Below, one piece after another: positions 41,017-53,255 of a DNA stretch of 64,000 nucleotides. Numbering within the stretch: position 1 is the first letter of the stretch; each line of letters begins with the position of its first letter. The position numbers and the translations under genes were made by a program. Below the pieces are notes generated by a model, which was not told the origin of the DNA, did not search any database, and worked only from the letters and a program-made list of their open reading frames with translations. Source of the DNA: Nilaparvata lugens (lineage: Eukaryota > Arthropoda > Insecta > Hemiptera > Delphacidae); NCBI RefSeq assembly GCF_014356525.2, contig NC_052507.1, positions 4,080,509-4,144,508 of the forward strand, read 5' to 3'.

Positions 41017-41269
41017 CAATATTTTTTGTCATACTTATCTGAGGAAGAATAATATTGCTGATAAACAGAAACTATTACCTGCTGCTGCTCGAGCTACTGC
41101 ATTCTATAAACATGACGTGGCCTTTAGCGCCTACCGGTAGTTCACAACAGACCGACCTTTCTAGCTCAAATAAAATAATAAGGGCCTAAATTATAAGATT
41201 TCAGATGAGTTCTTATAACTTGAAACTCCTCAAATGTGTTCTTTAATATTATTTGAGTTATTTGACCAA
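41017..41269. other. Short unassigned stretch
   Basis: 250 bp between the hairpin and a family 2 copy. Nothing recognised. Confidence 0.4.
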
Positions 41270-41675
41270 GCGAAGTGAGGTCTAAGATTCAAGTCGTCGG
41301 TTTGGCATTTCTCTTAATGTTTAAATGTTTGAATGTTTATATGTTGCGCATTTACAGCAAAACGCGGTAATGGATTTTCATGAAATTTGACAGGTTTGTT
41401 CCTTTTTTAATTGCGCGTCGTCGCATATACAAGGTTTCTGGAAATTTTACATTTCAAGGATAATATAAAAGGGAAAAGAAGCCTCCTTCATACGCCAATA
41501 TTAGAGTAAAAGTCAGACTATAGAATTATTCATCATAAATCAGCTGACAAGTGATTACACAGATGTGTGGAGAAGCCAGTCTATTGCTGTATTTTCATAA
41601 GGTTCTATAGTTTCAATCAGGTACTTGTGGATGAGAATACTGCGTGAGGTCTACTGTTCACAGAACTACTAGTAT
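41270..41675 (-). repeat. Family 2 repeat, full short copy
   Basis: Ends TTGACCAAGCGAAGTGAGGT and CTGTTCACAGAACTACTAGT. The least rearranged copy of the family (about 405 bp), useful as a reference. Confidence 0.7.
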
Positions 41676-41867
41676 ATTAATCACTCAGATGTTATTGGGA
41701 CTCAGTAGTCCTAGCATACTCGACTGTAAAAAGAACATATGATCTCTTAACAGTATAGTATGCTGTAATAAGAATCACATGTTTTATTTTTCTGCAAACA
41801 ACTATTTACCGGCTTGATTTAATGCATGGAAAACAGCTGCAATTGAGTGAGTATTACGAAATAGTAT

Positions 41868-41996
41868 ATTTCGCACCTAGGGCCTAAAATGAGACTTTTC
41901 CGGCTAGAAATCGGTTTTCAAGTCCGAGGCCGTAGGCTGAGGACTAGAAAAGATTGAGAGCCGGAAGAAAAACATTTTTGCCCGTGGTGCGAACGC
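41868..41996 (+). repeat. Family 6 hairpin, variant 4
   Basis: TTTCGCACCTAGGGC opposite GCCCGTGGTGCGAA, TTCCGGCTAG opposite GAGAGCCGGAA, apex 41922-41944 with outer stem GTCC/GGAC, GA opposite GA, inner GCC/GGC and a GTA loop. The outer stem is changed on both sides relative to GCCC/GGGC in the others. Confidence 0.65.
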
Positions 41997-42394
41997 TATT
42001 TTTCACCACACACAAAAAAAAAACAATATTTTTATATGAGAATAATAAACAATTATTGTCCATTAAGCACCTCCAAAAGCAAAAGTGTTAGGCTAGGTCA
42101 TGGCTCTAGCAAATCTGAGGTAATCTGAATATCAGGAAATTGTCCAAGTATTTTTATTCTGTTCTGTCTAAATAACCTGAAAGATTATGTTCAATTATGT
42201 GGGAGGTTGAGTTTATATTTTTTTATTCTTTCAAATGACAATAAGATGATATTATTTTAATTGTTTTAATTATTGAATAATAAACACAAAAAATGAAAAG
42301 TTTTTTGATCAGCTGTTTTAGCACACTTGAAATTTGGCCAATCTGAATTTCAACGTCAACAATGCTTGTTGCCATCGACTTAGGAAGTTTAGGT
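41997..42394. other. Unassigned AT-rich stretch
   Basis: No ORF or repeat recognised. Confidence 0.4.
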
Positions 42395-42800
42395 TATAAG
42401 TTCTATCCTACTCTGGAAATCGAATTTGAATAGTTTATAATATTTTATCTTATCTGTATTCCATTCATGCAAATAAAATGATAGTGTCTTAATGCGAAAT
42501 AGTTTATTCAATTCTAGAAGCATAAACTGATTCCGTTTCATAAACTATTTGTAAAAACGTTCAGCACCATGGATATTGCTCAAGTAGTTCCAAAATTATC
42601 AACGAAGTTCCGTGATAAACGAAGTACTATGAGGTTAGATTCTATTATACTCTGAAAATTGAATTTGAATTGTTTATAATAATATCTTATTTGTATTCCA
42701 TTCATCCAAATAAAATGATAGTATCTTAATGCAAAATACTTTATTCAATTCTAGAAGCATAAACTGATTCCGTTTCATAAACTTTTTTGTAATTTGTAAA
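42395..42800 (+). repeat. Direct duplication, two ~165-bp copies
   Basis: The segment from ACTCTGGAAATCGAATTTGA (42410) to CATAAACTATTTGTAAA (42555) recurs from 42648 to 42800 with a few substitutions and one small insertion, offset about 235 bp. Both carry ATTCTAGAAGCATAAACTGA. Local tandem duplication of otherwise unremarkable DNA. Confidence 0.75.
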
Positions 42801-42949
42801 CGCATTCACATCAAATCAGAATCAGCTGACTTCAAGGTTATTTTACAGCCCTAGGGCCGTAAAAATTTTACCGGCCTGGTCAGAAAACAATCACTTTCGG
42901 CCTCCATATGACGCACGTAATCAAGCTCATTACATCCAAGTGGGGCGAA

Positions 42950-43705
42950 ATAGTTATTTGTATATCTAGAGTGAAAAGTACGACTTTATCTCCCTGTGGG
43001 AAAAAGTTTGAAGCCCGAGGCGAAGCCGAGAGCAGCAATTTTCCTGAGGGAGAAAAAGTATTTTTCGCTCGTGATGTACACAGCATTTTTCCTCCATCTA
43101 CATTTTTTTATAGAAACCGAAAATAAAATCATTCTAATAGCTCACGTATTGGTGACAATGATTCCTAACAACATAACCTAAATCTAAAACCTAAAAACCG
43201 GTCGTCTGATTGGCACTGCCGATTGCGCTATCTATCAGCAAAAGTTGTAACAATTATATCAGCTGAGCAGCTACCAAAAATGGCTGACTCCAGATCACGC
43301 GGTTCAGATTTGAATTGCAGATCAAAAATATTTGTTGGCTGGTATTTTGAATAGAATAAAATATTTTAAAAATTGTATAAATTTTTATCGTCAACTAATA
43401 TTAATAATTATCATACAAACATATATTTCATGAGTTAATCAAATTTCTGGTTGTGGTATTGAATTCAGTTGACTCAATGACAGACACCTCTATTATGCTT
43501 TCTCATCTGAGCTTAGACCTTCTAACCTATTCCAATGTAAGTTTCGAAATAGAGATGCTCCCCATGTTATTTAAATGGAGTCACTTTTACTCCCTAGGGA
43601 GTTTTTCTGTTTTTTACTACCGAGAGCGAAAAAGTGACACTTTAGTATTAGGTTTCAGGGAGTAAAGTAAGTACTTTAGACAGTAGGTGGAGGAAAAAGT
43701 AATTG
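42950..43705 (+). repeat. Family 6 hairpin element, variant 3
   Basis: AATAGTTATTTGTATATCTA start; hairpin 42957-43082 with apex 43013-43033; bracketed second half CCTCCATCTAC (43091) to GTAGGTGGAGGAAAAAG (43682). The second half contains CTCCCTAGGGAGTTTTTC. Between them (43100-43540) AT-rich filler without a recognised feature. Confidence 0.6.
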
Positions 43706-43769
43706 TACGACTGAGTAAATGAATGAATAAATGAAAACTATAAATTCAATCCATCGTTACAATTTTTCT

Positions 43770-43820
43770 ATGCTTTCACACTCCAGAGCGAAGCTCGGTC
43801 CCCCGATATTTATCACCGAA
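43770..43820 (+). repeat. Family 7 3' end
   Basis: CAGAGCGAAGCTCGGTCCCC followed by CGATATTTAT. Only the terminal hairpin region. Confidence 0.55.
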
Positions 43821-44377
43821 ATAGGATATATTCAGATATTCACACTCATGAGCGGCAGTGTGAATCAGACAGGCGATAGTGTGTGACAAAGGGGGACTCT
43901 GGCAATAATGCTCCTATCAAAACTGGAGCATGCAACAGTGACAACAGGCGACGGTGCTAACACAATGAGCCCTTACAAAATGGCGGCTAACAATGCCTAT
44001 TCAACTAATACACTCCAGGCTTCGCTGTCAGTTATTGGCAACGGTTTTTCCATTCATAAAACTGCCATTGTCACACGCATAAGTCTATAAACAATGCAGC
44101 GGCCGCAAGTTTATATTCGAAACTTATCAATTTATTGCGCTGGAATCAGGTCACAGACATCAAATCAAGTCTCAAGGGAAGGTGGTATCGCCGTATCGAT
44201 ACCTGTGGAACATTAATTATTGCATCATCCGATGGTCGACTGTTGTGATATCGATAGATCAGAAAATGATAGATGATAAATTGTGTATTTTTGTTTATTT
44301 CAACCTTGGAATACTTGAATTATTTTATTATATTAAGTGAGCTATATTTGTATATATTTTCATATTTGCTGGTTAAT
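43821..44377. other. Unassigned stretch
   Basis: Slightly richer in CA/GT dinucleotides (CACACTCATGAGCGGCAGTG at 43840). ORFs of 60 aa or so, none supported. Confidence 0.4.
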
Positions 44378-44500
44378 TATGTCCAACGGATCTCGAAAAC
44401 GGCTCTAACGGTCTTCACGAAGTTTGGAATGATCATTCTTGAATATCCTTCATATTAAGCGAGCAATTTCTGAATATATTCATATGTGGTTGTCTGGATA
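44378..44500 (+). repeat. Family 7 5' fragment(s)
   Basis: ATGTCCAACGGATCTCGAAA at 44380, then a restart AGCGAGCAATTTCTGAATAT at 44457, i.e. two partial 5' ends in series. Confidence 0.5.
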
Positions 44501-45360
<860 letters not shown>

Positions 45361-45364
45361 ATTG

Positions 45365-46020
45365 GAAAATATGCCGTCACAATATATATATTATGTTCTA
45401 CGGATCTCAAAAACAGCTCTAACGGTCTTCACGAAATTTGAAATATAGTAGGTTTATGACATGAAAATTAGATTGCACTAGGTCACATCCCTGTGAAAAC
45501 TCGCTGAAGGACATGGAAAGGATAATTCATCCTTGAGAAGAAAATATACAAAAATATAAAAACATGATAATTTCGTCGTCTGTCGATAACAGAAGATTCA
45601 TGTGCCTGTGTGGGAGATCAGCTGTGTAATTAATCATCTTATCGTATCTCGCGAGAAATCTAGAAATTTTAATAGACTCAATCAAAATGATCTGATTTGT
45701 TGACATGATATGGTATATCATAATATTGAAAGTTATTCATTATTTTACAGTTTTAAGTGATTAGTGAGTGTTATTCAATTTGGTTTGTAAAAAATCTAAA
45801 TTAGAACTTTTATGTTTTTAAATGTCTGGACTGAAAAATTGGAACTGAATTCAAGTGTATGGAACATAAACTACTTTTTGGACCATTTATGGTGTATAAA
45901 TGGAATATGGGGGGAGTAGCAGTTTTGGGCTGTGCCTGTTAGTCATTTCCCAATCATTTCGAAGAAGAATTGCGTTCTGCTCATCAATAAATAAATAAAT
46001 AATGAGCGAAGCTCGATATT
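45365..46020 (+). repeat. Family 7 repeat, uninterrupted
   Basis: CTACGGATCTCAAAAACAGC to ATGAGCGAAGCTCGATATTT. Provides the empty site (45857) for the MITE insertion in the 19440 copy. Confidence 0.65.
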
Positions 46021-46263
46021 TATACTGAACTTTGGAATTGATTGAAAGGAATAGCCTCATTTTTGGAAAATCTTCTAAATAAGAATAATAATTTATATTA
46101 ATACACCAATAGATAAATTTCATTGTACATATGTCAAGAATGGAATCCTAGCTATAAAACTTACTGAAAACTTGATTAACCGATTCATACATACATATAA
46201 TCATCACTAAAAATAAGTATCTATCACATCCACAGGAAAATTGAAAACTTGTTCCTCATTATA

Positions 46264-46818
46264 AACTGGTAGTTCTGTGAACAGTAGACCTCGCGCTCAG
46301 TGAGTTACATTGACCTGTTGTTATGTTTTCTCAAAAATGAATAAATAATTTATCAATTAAAATGTCTAGAAAAAATCCTGAATAAACATAGAGCTTTCTG
46401 TCCTATCGTACCCTGACGTGTCGTCCCGGAATGTGAGTGTGAGCGCTGTTATCAGGTCTGGCTGCAACTGTCTACAACTTTGATGGAGAGATACATTTTC
46501 AAGATGTTCGATGTTTTTGAACGGGTAGTATTATAGCATAGCCAGCCACCTCTAATACAAGGCCGCGGCCCACGATATTGCAACATCGCAGTGTAGGCCT
46601 AGAATGATTGGTGAAAAAGATTTAAAAAAACCACCTGATCTTTTTCACCAATCATGTATTAGATTCTAGGCCTACACTGCGACGTTGCAATATCGCAGGC
46701 CGCGGTCTTGTATGAGAGGTGGCTATGATTATAGTCAACTGTCTACTAACGTTGAGGGAAAGATGCATTTTCAAGATGCTCGATGTCTTTGACGGGTAGT
46801 ATTATAGTCCACTGGACA
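46264..46818 (+). repeat. Family 2 repeat, truncated by adjoining LTR-like repeat
   Basis: Starts AACTGGTAGTTCTGTGAACA and ends at GACAGCTGATTT, where the full family continues ATGATGAATAA. A family 11 MITE is inserted at 46537. Confidence 0.65.
46537..46727. mobile_element. Family 11 palindromic MITE with exact 7-bp TSD
   Basis: CATAGCCAGCCACC ... GGTGGCTATG between two copies of ATTATAG (46530-46536, 46728-46734). Part of the arm has been lost relative to 53682. Confidence 0.85.
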
Positions 46819-47424
46819 GCTGATTTCTTATTAAATTCTTAATTTATAATAATAACCCTTTCGACGAGCTAGCTTTGATCATTTGATAGATTCGAAGCAC
46901 TAGGGCGCCCATCACTAATTCAATATTATCACTCACGTGTCGAAAATCTTCTTATAAGCCGCCGATGTCGATCCAACTCCTTGTGGTCCTGGAATATGGT
47001 AGCGGAATCGTCTCTTCCAAGGGGTTATAAAATTATTTGAAATTGAAAATGACTTCTGCTTTACAAGAGCATCACAAAGTCTTTAAGAAATTTAATAATT
47101 TGATCTAGCTTTAACTTTTACAATTTATTAGCAAGGTATTATGCTCTAAAATATTTAGGGTCCTCTCAGGTGGCATTTGGCTGGCGAGTGATGGTTCTCC
47201 TTTCTCAATTTTACAAATCTTATTTCCGACTTTCAAATTAAATAAAATTTGAATATCTTAGTCCTCTGCCATTTAGGTTCAAATAGATCGTACAAAAAAA
47301 TCATCAAACTATTACTTAGGTTGTGCGTTTAATAATTTCTTTGCCTTCGGGCCAATCTATAACATAGACTATACAACAATTAACATAAATTCCGAACATT
47401 TATAGATTACTCCCTTGCTTGTTG
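46819..47424 (-). repeat. Long direct repeat, left copy (LTR-like)
   Basis: About 605 bp, near-identical to 52101-52690. Landmarks: CCTTTCGACGAGCTAGCTTT, GTGTCGAAAATCTTCTTATAA, GGGTCCTCTCAGGTGGCATT. On the minus strand it is preceded by a purine tract (AAGCAAGGGAGTAA), like a polypurine tract before a 3' LTR. It does not start TG or end CA, so LTR status is tentative. Confidence 0.55.
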
Positions 47425-47838
47425 CAGGTTTTGATAGTTGGAAGGAAACGAAAAATCTGATTTGTTGACACGAGGTGGCTTCATCAATATTAAATTTATC
47501 AAGAAAGGTTAGTAATTGGCTTGATAGTGGTGTTTTCTTTGATTACTTATCGTATTTATTTCAAATTCTGTGATATGGTTTAATATTGTTGTGGTTTTCC
47601 CGTATCTTTTGGCTTTCTGCTTGTAGATTGTTGCTGTAGGCCGTTCGGTTATCTGCTATCCGTTGGTGAGGCTGTCCTAATTGATAATTTATCTTCATGA
47701 ATTTAAAGCCCTTGTATCTTGTGTATTCTTTCTTCAAATAACTCCTTGTTCCTTAATAATAATTTCTTTAATTGATCCAAAGTCTTCCAATCATTTCATC
47801 CGATACTTTCCACTTAAATTCATTATTAGGCTTCATCA
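47425..47838. other. Internal region next to left direct repeat
   Basis: AT-rich, no ORF; would be the 3' untranslated part of the minus-strand element. Confidence 0.4.
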
Positions 47839-49287
47839 TCATAAAAACAATTCAATAATATAACACTTCCAATCAACACTAATAAGTTCTTTCAACAATA
47901 ACATGGTCTTAATTATAGCATCACTTTTCAATATTATCACAGCCTTCATAACAAATATTAAACACCATAACCAAACATTTATCATCTTTTCAATAGTATA
48001 ATCTCTAATCATATAGCCAGGTACTTCTATTTTATTAATATCATTCTTTATTTCTTTCACTCTTATTAACCACTTTCCATTCTTCATTAGTCCATCTTCC
48101 ATTTCCTTTTTGCCCATGCATGAATCCATAGTAGTCCTATCAGTTCCATTTTTGTTCCAATTATTTGCTTCCTTTTTTCGGTCACATCGCTGATCATAGC
48201 CTTTAAAGTGTATGTGCCGCGGATGCATGACGTCGGTCCCTTCCTGTCCTCCTCGGTGTCGGTCCGGAATCCTCCTCGAGCGTTTAAAACGTGCATGCGG
48301 CCGGTATGCGCGCGCGTGGTTCCTCCTTCGTCGCTTCTTCCGCCTCCGGGCCTTGCGATGCTGGTACCTTCGGTCATGTAGTCCGTCCTCCTCGTCCTGA
48401 TGCCGGTCGGGTGTCCTCAGGCGCTTCCGTCTCCGGGCCTTGCGGTGTTGGTTCTTACGGTCCTGTATGCTGTCCTCTCTGTCCGGGTCCTTAGTCTGCT
48501 TCAGTGGGGTACAATGATATGGGTGCATAGATTCTGTGCGCGGATGCATGGTGGCGGTCTCCTCCTGGCGATTGTTTATTTTTGGCAGTGATGGGATTTT
48601 GTCGGGAAACAATATACTTAAAATGGGTTGATGTTTGCGGCTGGCTTTAATTGCATGTTTGGCGGAGGTTTTTGGTGGTGGGCTGTCTTGTATTGGCTTC
48701 TGTGTGTCTGGTGGTGGATTGCTGGGTGTTGGTTTCTGTGTTTTTTGTTGGTTTAACCCTGTTGCATGCGCTAATGTATAAGTTGTACTAATTTGATAAG
48801 GTGGCGGTTTGTAATTTCTGTTGTAATTATTCTGAGTGCTATCATCATTTGTGTTAAATCGATCACGGCCATAATAATAATTTCTTTTGTAGGTTTGCTG
48901 TGGATAATGGTTTGTTTGACAATTTTGAAAGCTTCTATTATTCCAATTAATTTGATTATGATCATAGCAGCGTTTAAATTGAGGAGCAGATCGGTAGCGA
49001 TCATATGATACCGGTTCATATTTTTGGCTGTTATACTGATTACTTTTTGAGTTGTGTTGATTCCGTGTGTATCTTTGGTCTGAACGGTGGTTTGACATTG
49101 CCATCACAGACTGTATGCCATATAAATGATTTATCAGCTGTTTGCAATCAGTAATGGGTTGTGTGGCAAGTGCCATTCTAACTTGATACGGTAGTTTCTT
49201 TAGAATAATACTTGCTAATGCCGATTCGTTAATGGGCTCGCTCAATTGAGAATTTTTGAACTGTGGGCAGTGACGAAAGTGGTACAT
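47839..49287 (-). CDS. Gag-like protein C-terminal part, degenerate
   Basis: 482 codons. The start region (CPQFKNSQLSEPINESALAS, RMALATQPITDCKQLINHLY) looks like the second half of a retrotransposon capsid domain. A long low-complexity stretch rich in N, Q, Y, R and P follows (about 70-215), then an Arg/Lys-rich nucleocapsid-like part (KARRRKRLRTPDRHQDEED, repeated twice around 290-330). No CCHC zinc knuckle, protease or RT. The last 100 residues may be out-of-frame read-through. Lying between LTR-like repeats on the same strand, it suggests a gag-only, non-autonomous retroelement. Confidence 0.45.
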   Translation of the reverse strand: MYHFRHCPQFKNSQLSEPINESALASIILKKLPYQVRMALATQPITDCKQLINHLYGIQSVMAMSNHRSDQRYTRNQHNSKSNQYNSQKYEPVSYDRYRSAPQFKRCYDHNQINWNNRSFQNCQTNHYPQQTYKRNYYYGRDRFNTNDDSTQNNYNRNYKPPPYQISTTYTLAHATGLNQQKTQKPTPSNPPPDTQKPIQDSPPPKTSAKHAIKASRKHQPILSILFPDKIPSLPKINNRQEETATMHPRTESMHPYHCTPLKQTKDPDREDSIQDRKNQHRKARRRKRLRTPDRHQDEEDGLHDRRYQHRKARRRKKRRRRNHARAYRPHARFKRSRRIPDRHRGGQEGTDVMHPRHIHFKGYDQRCDRKKEANNWNKNGTDRTTMDSCMGKKEMEDGLMKNGKWLIRVKEIKNDINKIEVPGYMIRDYTIEKMINVWLWCLIFVMKAVIILKSDAIIKTMLLLKELISVDWKCYIIELFL

Positions 49288-49580
49288 GCACCGTCTAAAT
49301 TAGGGTTGAAATCGCATGATATAATGTCCATAGCACGTCCAACTGTTTACTTCTGCTCCAATACTGTTCCAGAAGACAGCTACAAACTCATCCAATGATG
49401 TAAATTCATGGGCTCTACTCCGAAAGAACATCAGGGGTTCGCCATCAAAAACTAGTCAAACGAAAACGCCACATGCTCCAAGAGGTAGGTGCAAGAGTTT
49501 GTACTAATTTTATCTGATCAATGAATGGTTGAGGTTGCAAATGGCGATCAGTATTATCAAATTGCCCAGTCCTTGCAATA
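49288..49580 (-). pseudogene. Gag-like capsid N-terminal part, frameshifted
   Basis: Minus-strand frames here read DRHLQPQPFIDQIKLVQTL, TSWSMWRFRLTSF and, one frame over, PLMFFRSRAHEFTSLDEFV, joined only by frameshifts to the ORF below 49287. The pattern of a Gag capsid (FIDxI, AxxW...FRxxAxxFxSLDEF) supports a decayed gag gene. Confidence 0.45.
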
Positions 49581-49931
49581 TACTATGTGGGTTGATGTAT
49601 TGCTTGCTGAATCCCCTGAGGTCAGTTGGATATGATTTTCTAATGCTGTTATTTTTTCCTGTGCCATCTGCCATTGACTATTATGTGTAATTTTATTAGC
49701 GTTTATTTCTTGATTTAATTGAGTCAGAGTGGATTTTTGAATTAGTAGAGTTCCGTTTAAAGCTTTACAGGTTTCTGTATTTTGATTGATGCTACCTTGC
49801 AGTTGGTTCATTTTTGTGGACATATTAATCTGTTTATTTTGTATTTCTTTAATACTGTTAATATTTTTGTCAACTGTAGTTGTTAATTTTGATTGGCAAC
49901 GGTAATTTGTTTGTGGATTTCTTGATGGCAA
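49557..49931 (-). CDS. Coiled-coil protein segment upstream of gag-like region
   Basis: 124 codons, mostly helical by composition: Asn/Gln/Lys-rich heptads such as INQNTETCKALNGTLLIQ and AQEKITALENHIQ. Directly upstream (minus strand) of the capsid-like part and one frame away, so probably the N-terminus of the same gag. Confidence 0.35.
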   Translation of the reverse strand: MPSRNPQTNYRCQSKLTTTVDKNINSIKEIQNKQINMSTKMNQLQGSINQNTETCKALNGTLLIQKSTLTQLNQEINANKITHNSQWQMAQEKITALENHIQLTSGDSASNTSTHIVYCKDWAI

Positions 49932-52100
49932 TCGGCCTTAATGTTTTGTTAAATCCTGAATGGGTGTGGTGATTTGTGTGGTTAGGTATCTATCCTTTCG
50001 TTGAGTTCACAGGTAACCGTATCCAACCTTTCCGATAATCCTGCCGTAACTTTATCCTGACTTTCTTTCTGTAGAGTTATCATTGTTTTTAGTTCTTCCC
50101 TATGATTCTCTACTTTAGTCTCAATAGTATCCAACTGTCGTTCTACTGATTTTATAGCGCCTGCTGTCTTTCATGCCCTGTTCCACTGTTGTTTATTTGC
50201 CTCCTTTATTGCAGCATTCTCTTTTTTTTCTCCTGCATCATATTATCCATTGTGTTTTGTAACATAATATTGAACATACTGCTAGTTTGTTCCATTATTA
50301 CCTTCTAAATGGATCTAGCTCTGTGACTGAAAATAGACTTTGTTTGCTCAGATGTGACTCGGCCTCTGGAGATGCGGGTTCTGCAGGCTGCTCCTCGCCC
50401 CCTTCAAAGTTGATCTCTGCCATCCGTTGATTCAATGGTGTGTCAGCGGCGTCGATTCGAGTGGATGATAGAGGTTGCAGACCTTGTGGATCGAAGACTA
50501 TCGACCCGACACTTCCTGGTCCCTTTCTCGTGGCGTATTGGCATCTTCCATGGTGGGGTTTGATGTGCTGGGAGTCGACAAAGGGGATCTGTGCAACCGC
50601 CGTACATATATGAAACTTCAGATTTGCGGGAGTGTGATCATTGTGTCAGATATGATAAATGCTAATTAAAAAGTGATAAATAATAAGCGAAAATGCTTAA
50701 AAAAGAGACACAAACCGGGACTTACAGTGAAACAGTTATGTGCAAAGTGTTTGGATATTCATAAGACAAGGTATTTATACTTAAGTTTTTTATAATGCTC
50801 TAGCGCCCCCAATGTTTAGTATTAATTCTTGACTAGTTTACAGACTGTGACTTATTTTCCAACCGGCTTAAATACATAATATATTATTGACTAGAAAGTA
50901 ATAGCAGTTTAGGCTTATAAAATATAATCTCTCTCTATAAAACATATATTTTTTACAATAACAATAATATAAAATTTTCTTTAAAACATATAATTTCTCT
51001 TTATTTAAAGCTATTGATTCCCCAAAAAGTAATACAAAGTTTACTTCGCCTGTTTTCCTCAATACTCGTATAAGTTATCTATAATTTCATTATCCATCCA
51101 CAATAAATTTTAATATAACTAGACTTGTCTTTCAATATTATCTTCAATATGGGTATTGACTTAATTTCGAATAATTATTTAATGAGCTCGGCTCTCTTCA
51201 TCAGTCCCACGTTGGTACGGCATGTTTTATGTCGTATCCGTGGCCTATCATGTTGGGCGACATGTTTTATGTCACGCTATTCTTTATTTAAATAACGATT
51301 AGCCTCCTGCTTGGCATCAGTCGGTAGAGCATGAATATTTGATATAATTATATAATTAGGTCGTGGTTTTTTAATAGGATTCAGTCTCATAAAATCTTAT
51401 AGGCCCAGGTATGAGCTTCCCCTATAACTCTTGTAATTCATTAAAAAATAAATATATATAATATGATACTTATACTATAGTGTTGAGGAATTAAAATAAA
51501 TTGCACACCATAAACAATTTGATACATATATTCAACAAATAATGCAAAAATAGATTGAGGCAAAAAAATATATAAAGAGCGATAAAAAAATATAAATAAA
51601 AAATAGAACAATAATTGAAATCAGTAAAATATCACAGGCTAAACTTATACTCTAGATTTATGGCACGAATCATTACCATGTGCTTTATCTTAAAATCATA
51701 TGCATCCTTTTGCATGTAGCTGCGATATGAGCTTGCTAATACTTGTCGACTTGGACAATTCAATTAAAGATAGGTTCTTTAAGATCAACTTGATAAATTG
51801 GCAACTAATAATCCAAATATATATATATTAAATTCTCTAGTACTTAGTAGATTTCTTTGTATTGAATATATATTTTTATCTCAGGGTGCAAGATTCGGCA
51901 CCTGATGGAATAGGTAGAGCAATTCATCTAGTGAATTAGAGCTATAACAAACTATCGCAAATTATATTGCAAAAATTAAATATCATATGAATATGTTTTA
52001 ATAGCCTAGATTTTATACTTCTTTGATTCAATAGAATTTTCTGAAATGTATTGATCCATTTACTCCTTAATAAAATACCTTAATACTATATTTACTTGCG
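49932..52100. other. Rest of the internal region, no ORF of note
   Basis: Minus-strand fragments near 50050-50330 continue the Gln/Lys-rich coiled-coil character but are broken. A TCAGTCGGTAGAGCATGA string at 51328 resembles a tRNA A box without a B box. The part next to the right direct repeat (52080-52100) has no obvious tRNA primer-binding site. Confidence 0.4.
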
Positions 52101-52690
52101 CAAGTATTTTTCTTATTAAATTCTTAATTTATAATAAAACCCTTTCGACGAGCTAGCTTTGATCATTTGATAGATTCGAAGCACTAGGGCGCCCATCACT
52201 AATTCAATATTTATCACTCACGTGTCGAAAATCTCTTATAAGCCGCCGATGTCGATCCAACTCCTTTGGTCCTGGAATATGGTAGCCGGAATCGTCTCTT
52301 CCAAGGGGTTATAAATTATTTGAAATTGAAAATGACTTCTGCTTTACAAGAGCATCACAAAGTCTTTAAGAAATTTAATAATTGATCTAACTTTAACTTT
52401 TACAATTTATAGCAAGGTATTACGCTCTAAAATATTTAGGGTCCTCTCATGGTGGCATTTGGCTGGCGAGTGATGGTTCTCCTTTCTCAATTTTACAAAT
52501 CTTATTTCCGACTTTCAAATTAACATAAAATTTGAATATCTTAGTCCTCCGCCATTTAGGTTCAAATAGATGTACAAAAAATATCAAATTATTACTTAGG
52601 TTGTGCGTTTAATAATTTCTTTGCCTCGGGCCATATCTATAACATAGACTATACAACAATTTAACATAAATTCCGAACATTTATAGAAAT
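52101..52690 (-). repeat. Long direct repeat, right copy (LTR-like)
   Basis: Partner of 46819-47424 with a handful of single-base indels and substitutions. A CTTATAAG TATA-like box at 52235 lies on the minus strand upstream of the gag-like region, as a 5' LTR promoter would. Confidence 0.55.
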
Positions 52691-53255
52691 ATATAAAATA
52701 TTTTTGAATTGGCCTACAATTGCCGCCTATTAACTGCTATTGTGCTATTGGTGCATGCAAATTTGGTTCAGTATTCATGCGCCTGGTACCTCCTATTTCC
52801 TGAATACACTTAATTATTTTTTTAATATTAATTATTTTTTACTTATGCTCTCTACATGCTAGCTAATATTCTATATACTAATATTTGTTTCATGCCACCT
52901 AATAGTTAGCCTCGTGATCATGTGTTCTTTCACATTGCATACTGTTTTGTTGCAATAGAGCTCTGCCAAGGGGTTTTGGTCAGATTCTACGTTGCTCGAT
53001 TTGGTCGATCTTTAGGTCGCCGATCCCTGAATGCATATACCTAACCTCAATCTTCAAAATATTTTATATAATATATATTATTAGCAACAATTCTTTCAAA
53101 TCCTTTTTAGGTTTTTGTACCGTTTAGCCAGAACAAGCTGATGCTATCTAATCTTAATTGTTATCTATTTGGCGATATTAGCCAGTTACTTTATTTCAGA
53201 CCTATTAATATTTCGGTTAGGGTTTTTATCTACCCAAATTTCGATATTTTACAAC
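52691..53255. other. Unassigned stretch
   Basis: 565 bp between the right direct repeat and the second copy of block A. AT-rich, no gene. Its lack of a counterpart next to copy 1 shows the two duplications have different offsets. Confidence 0.4.

Larger units (their letters stand above)
46104..46818 (+). repeat. Duplicated block A, copy 1
   Basis: From CCAATAGATAAATTTCATTG to GTCCACTGGACAGCTGATTT. The same 0.71-kb block recurs at 53256-53976, including about 155 bp of non-repeat flank, a family 2 piece and a family 11 MITE at the same place. It is therefore a segmental duplication, not independent insertions. Here it stops abruptly at the left direct repeat (46819). Confidence 0.8.

Noticed and set aside
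47839..48500. Arg-rich part of the 482-aa ORF as a host RNA-binding or SR protein
   Set aside because: It continues from a gag-like capsid segment, lies between long direct repeats and has no RS dipeptides or RRM.
48212..48591. Plus-strand ORFs over the gag-like gene (Ser/Arg/Gly-rich)
   Set aside because: Antisense of the Arg-rich gag part; composition is explained by the reverse strand.
51320..51360. TCAGTCGGTAGAGCATGA as a tRNA gene
   Set aside because: Only an A box-like string; no B box, no acceptor stem pairing and no cloverleaf.
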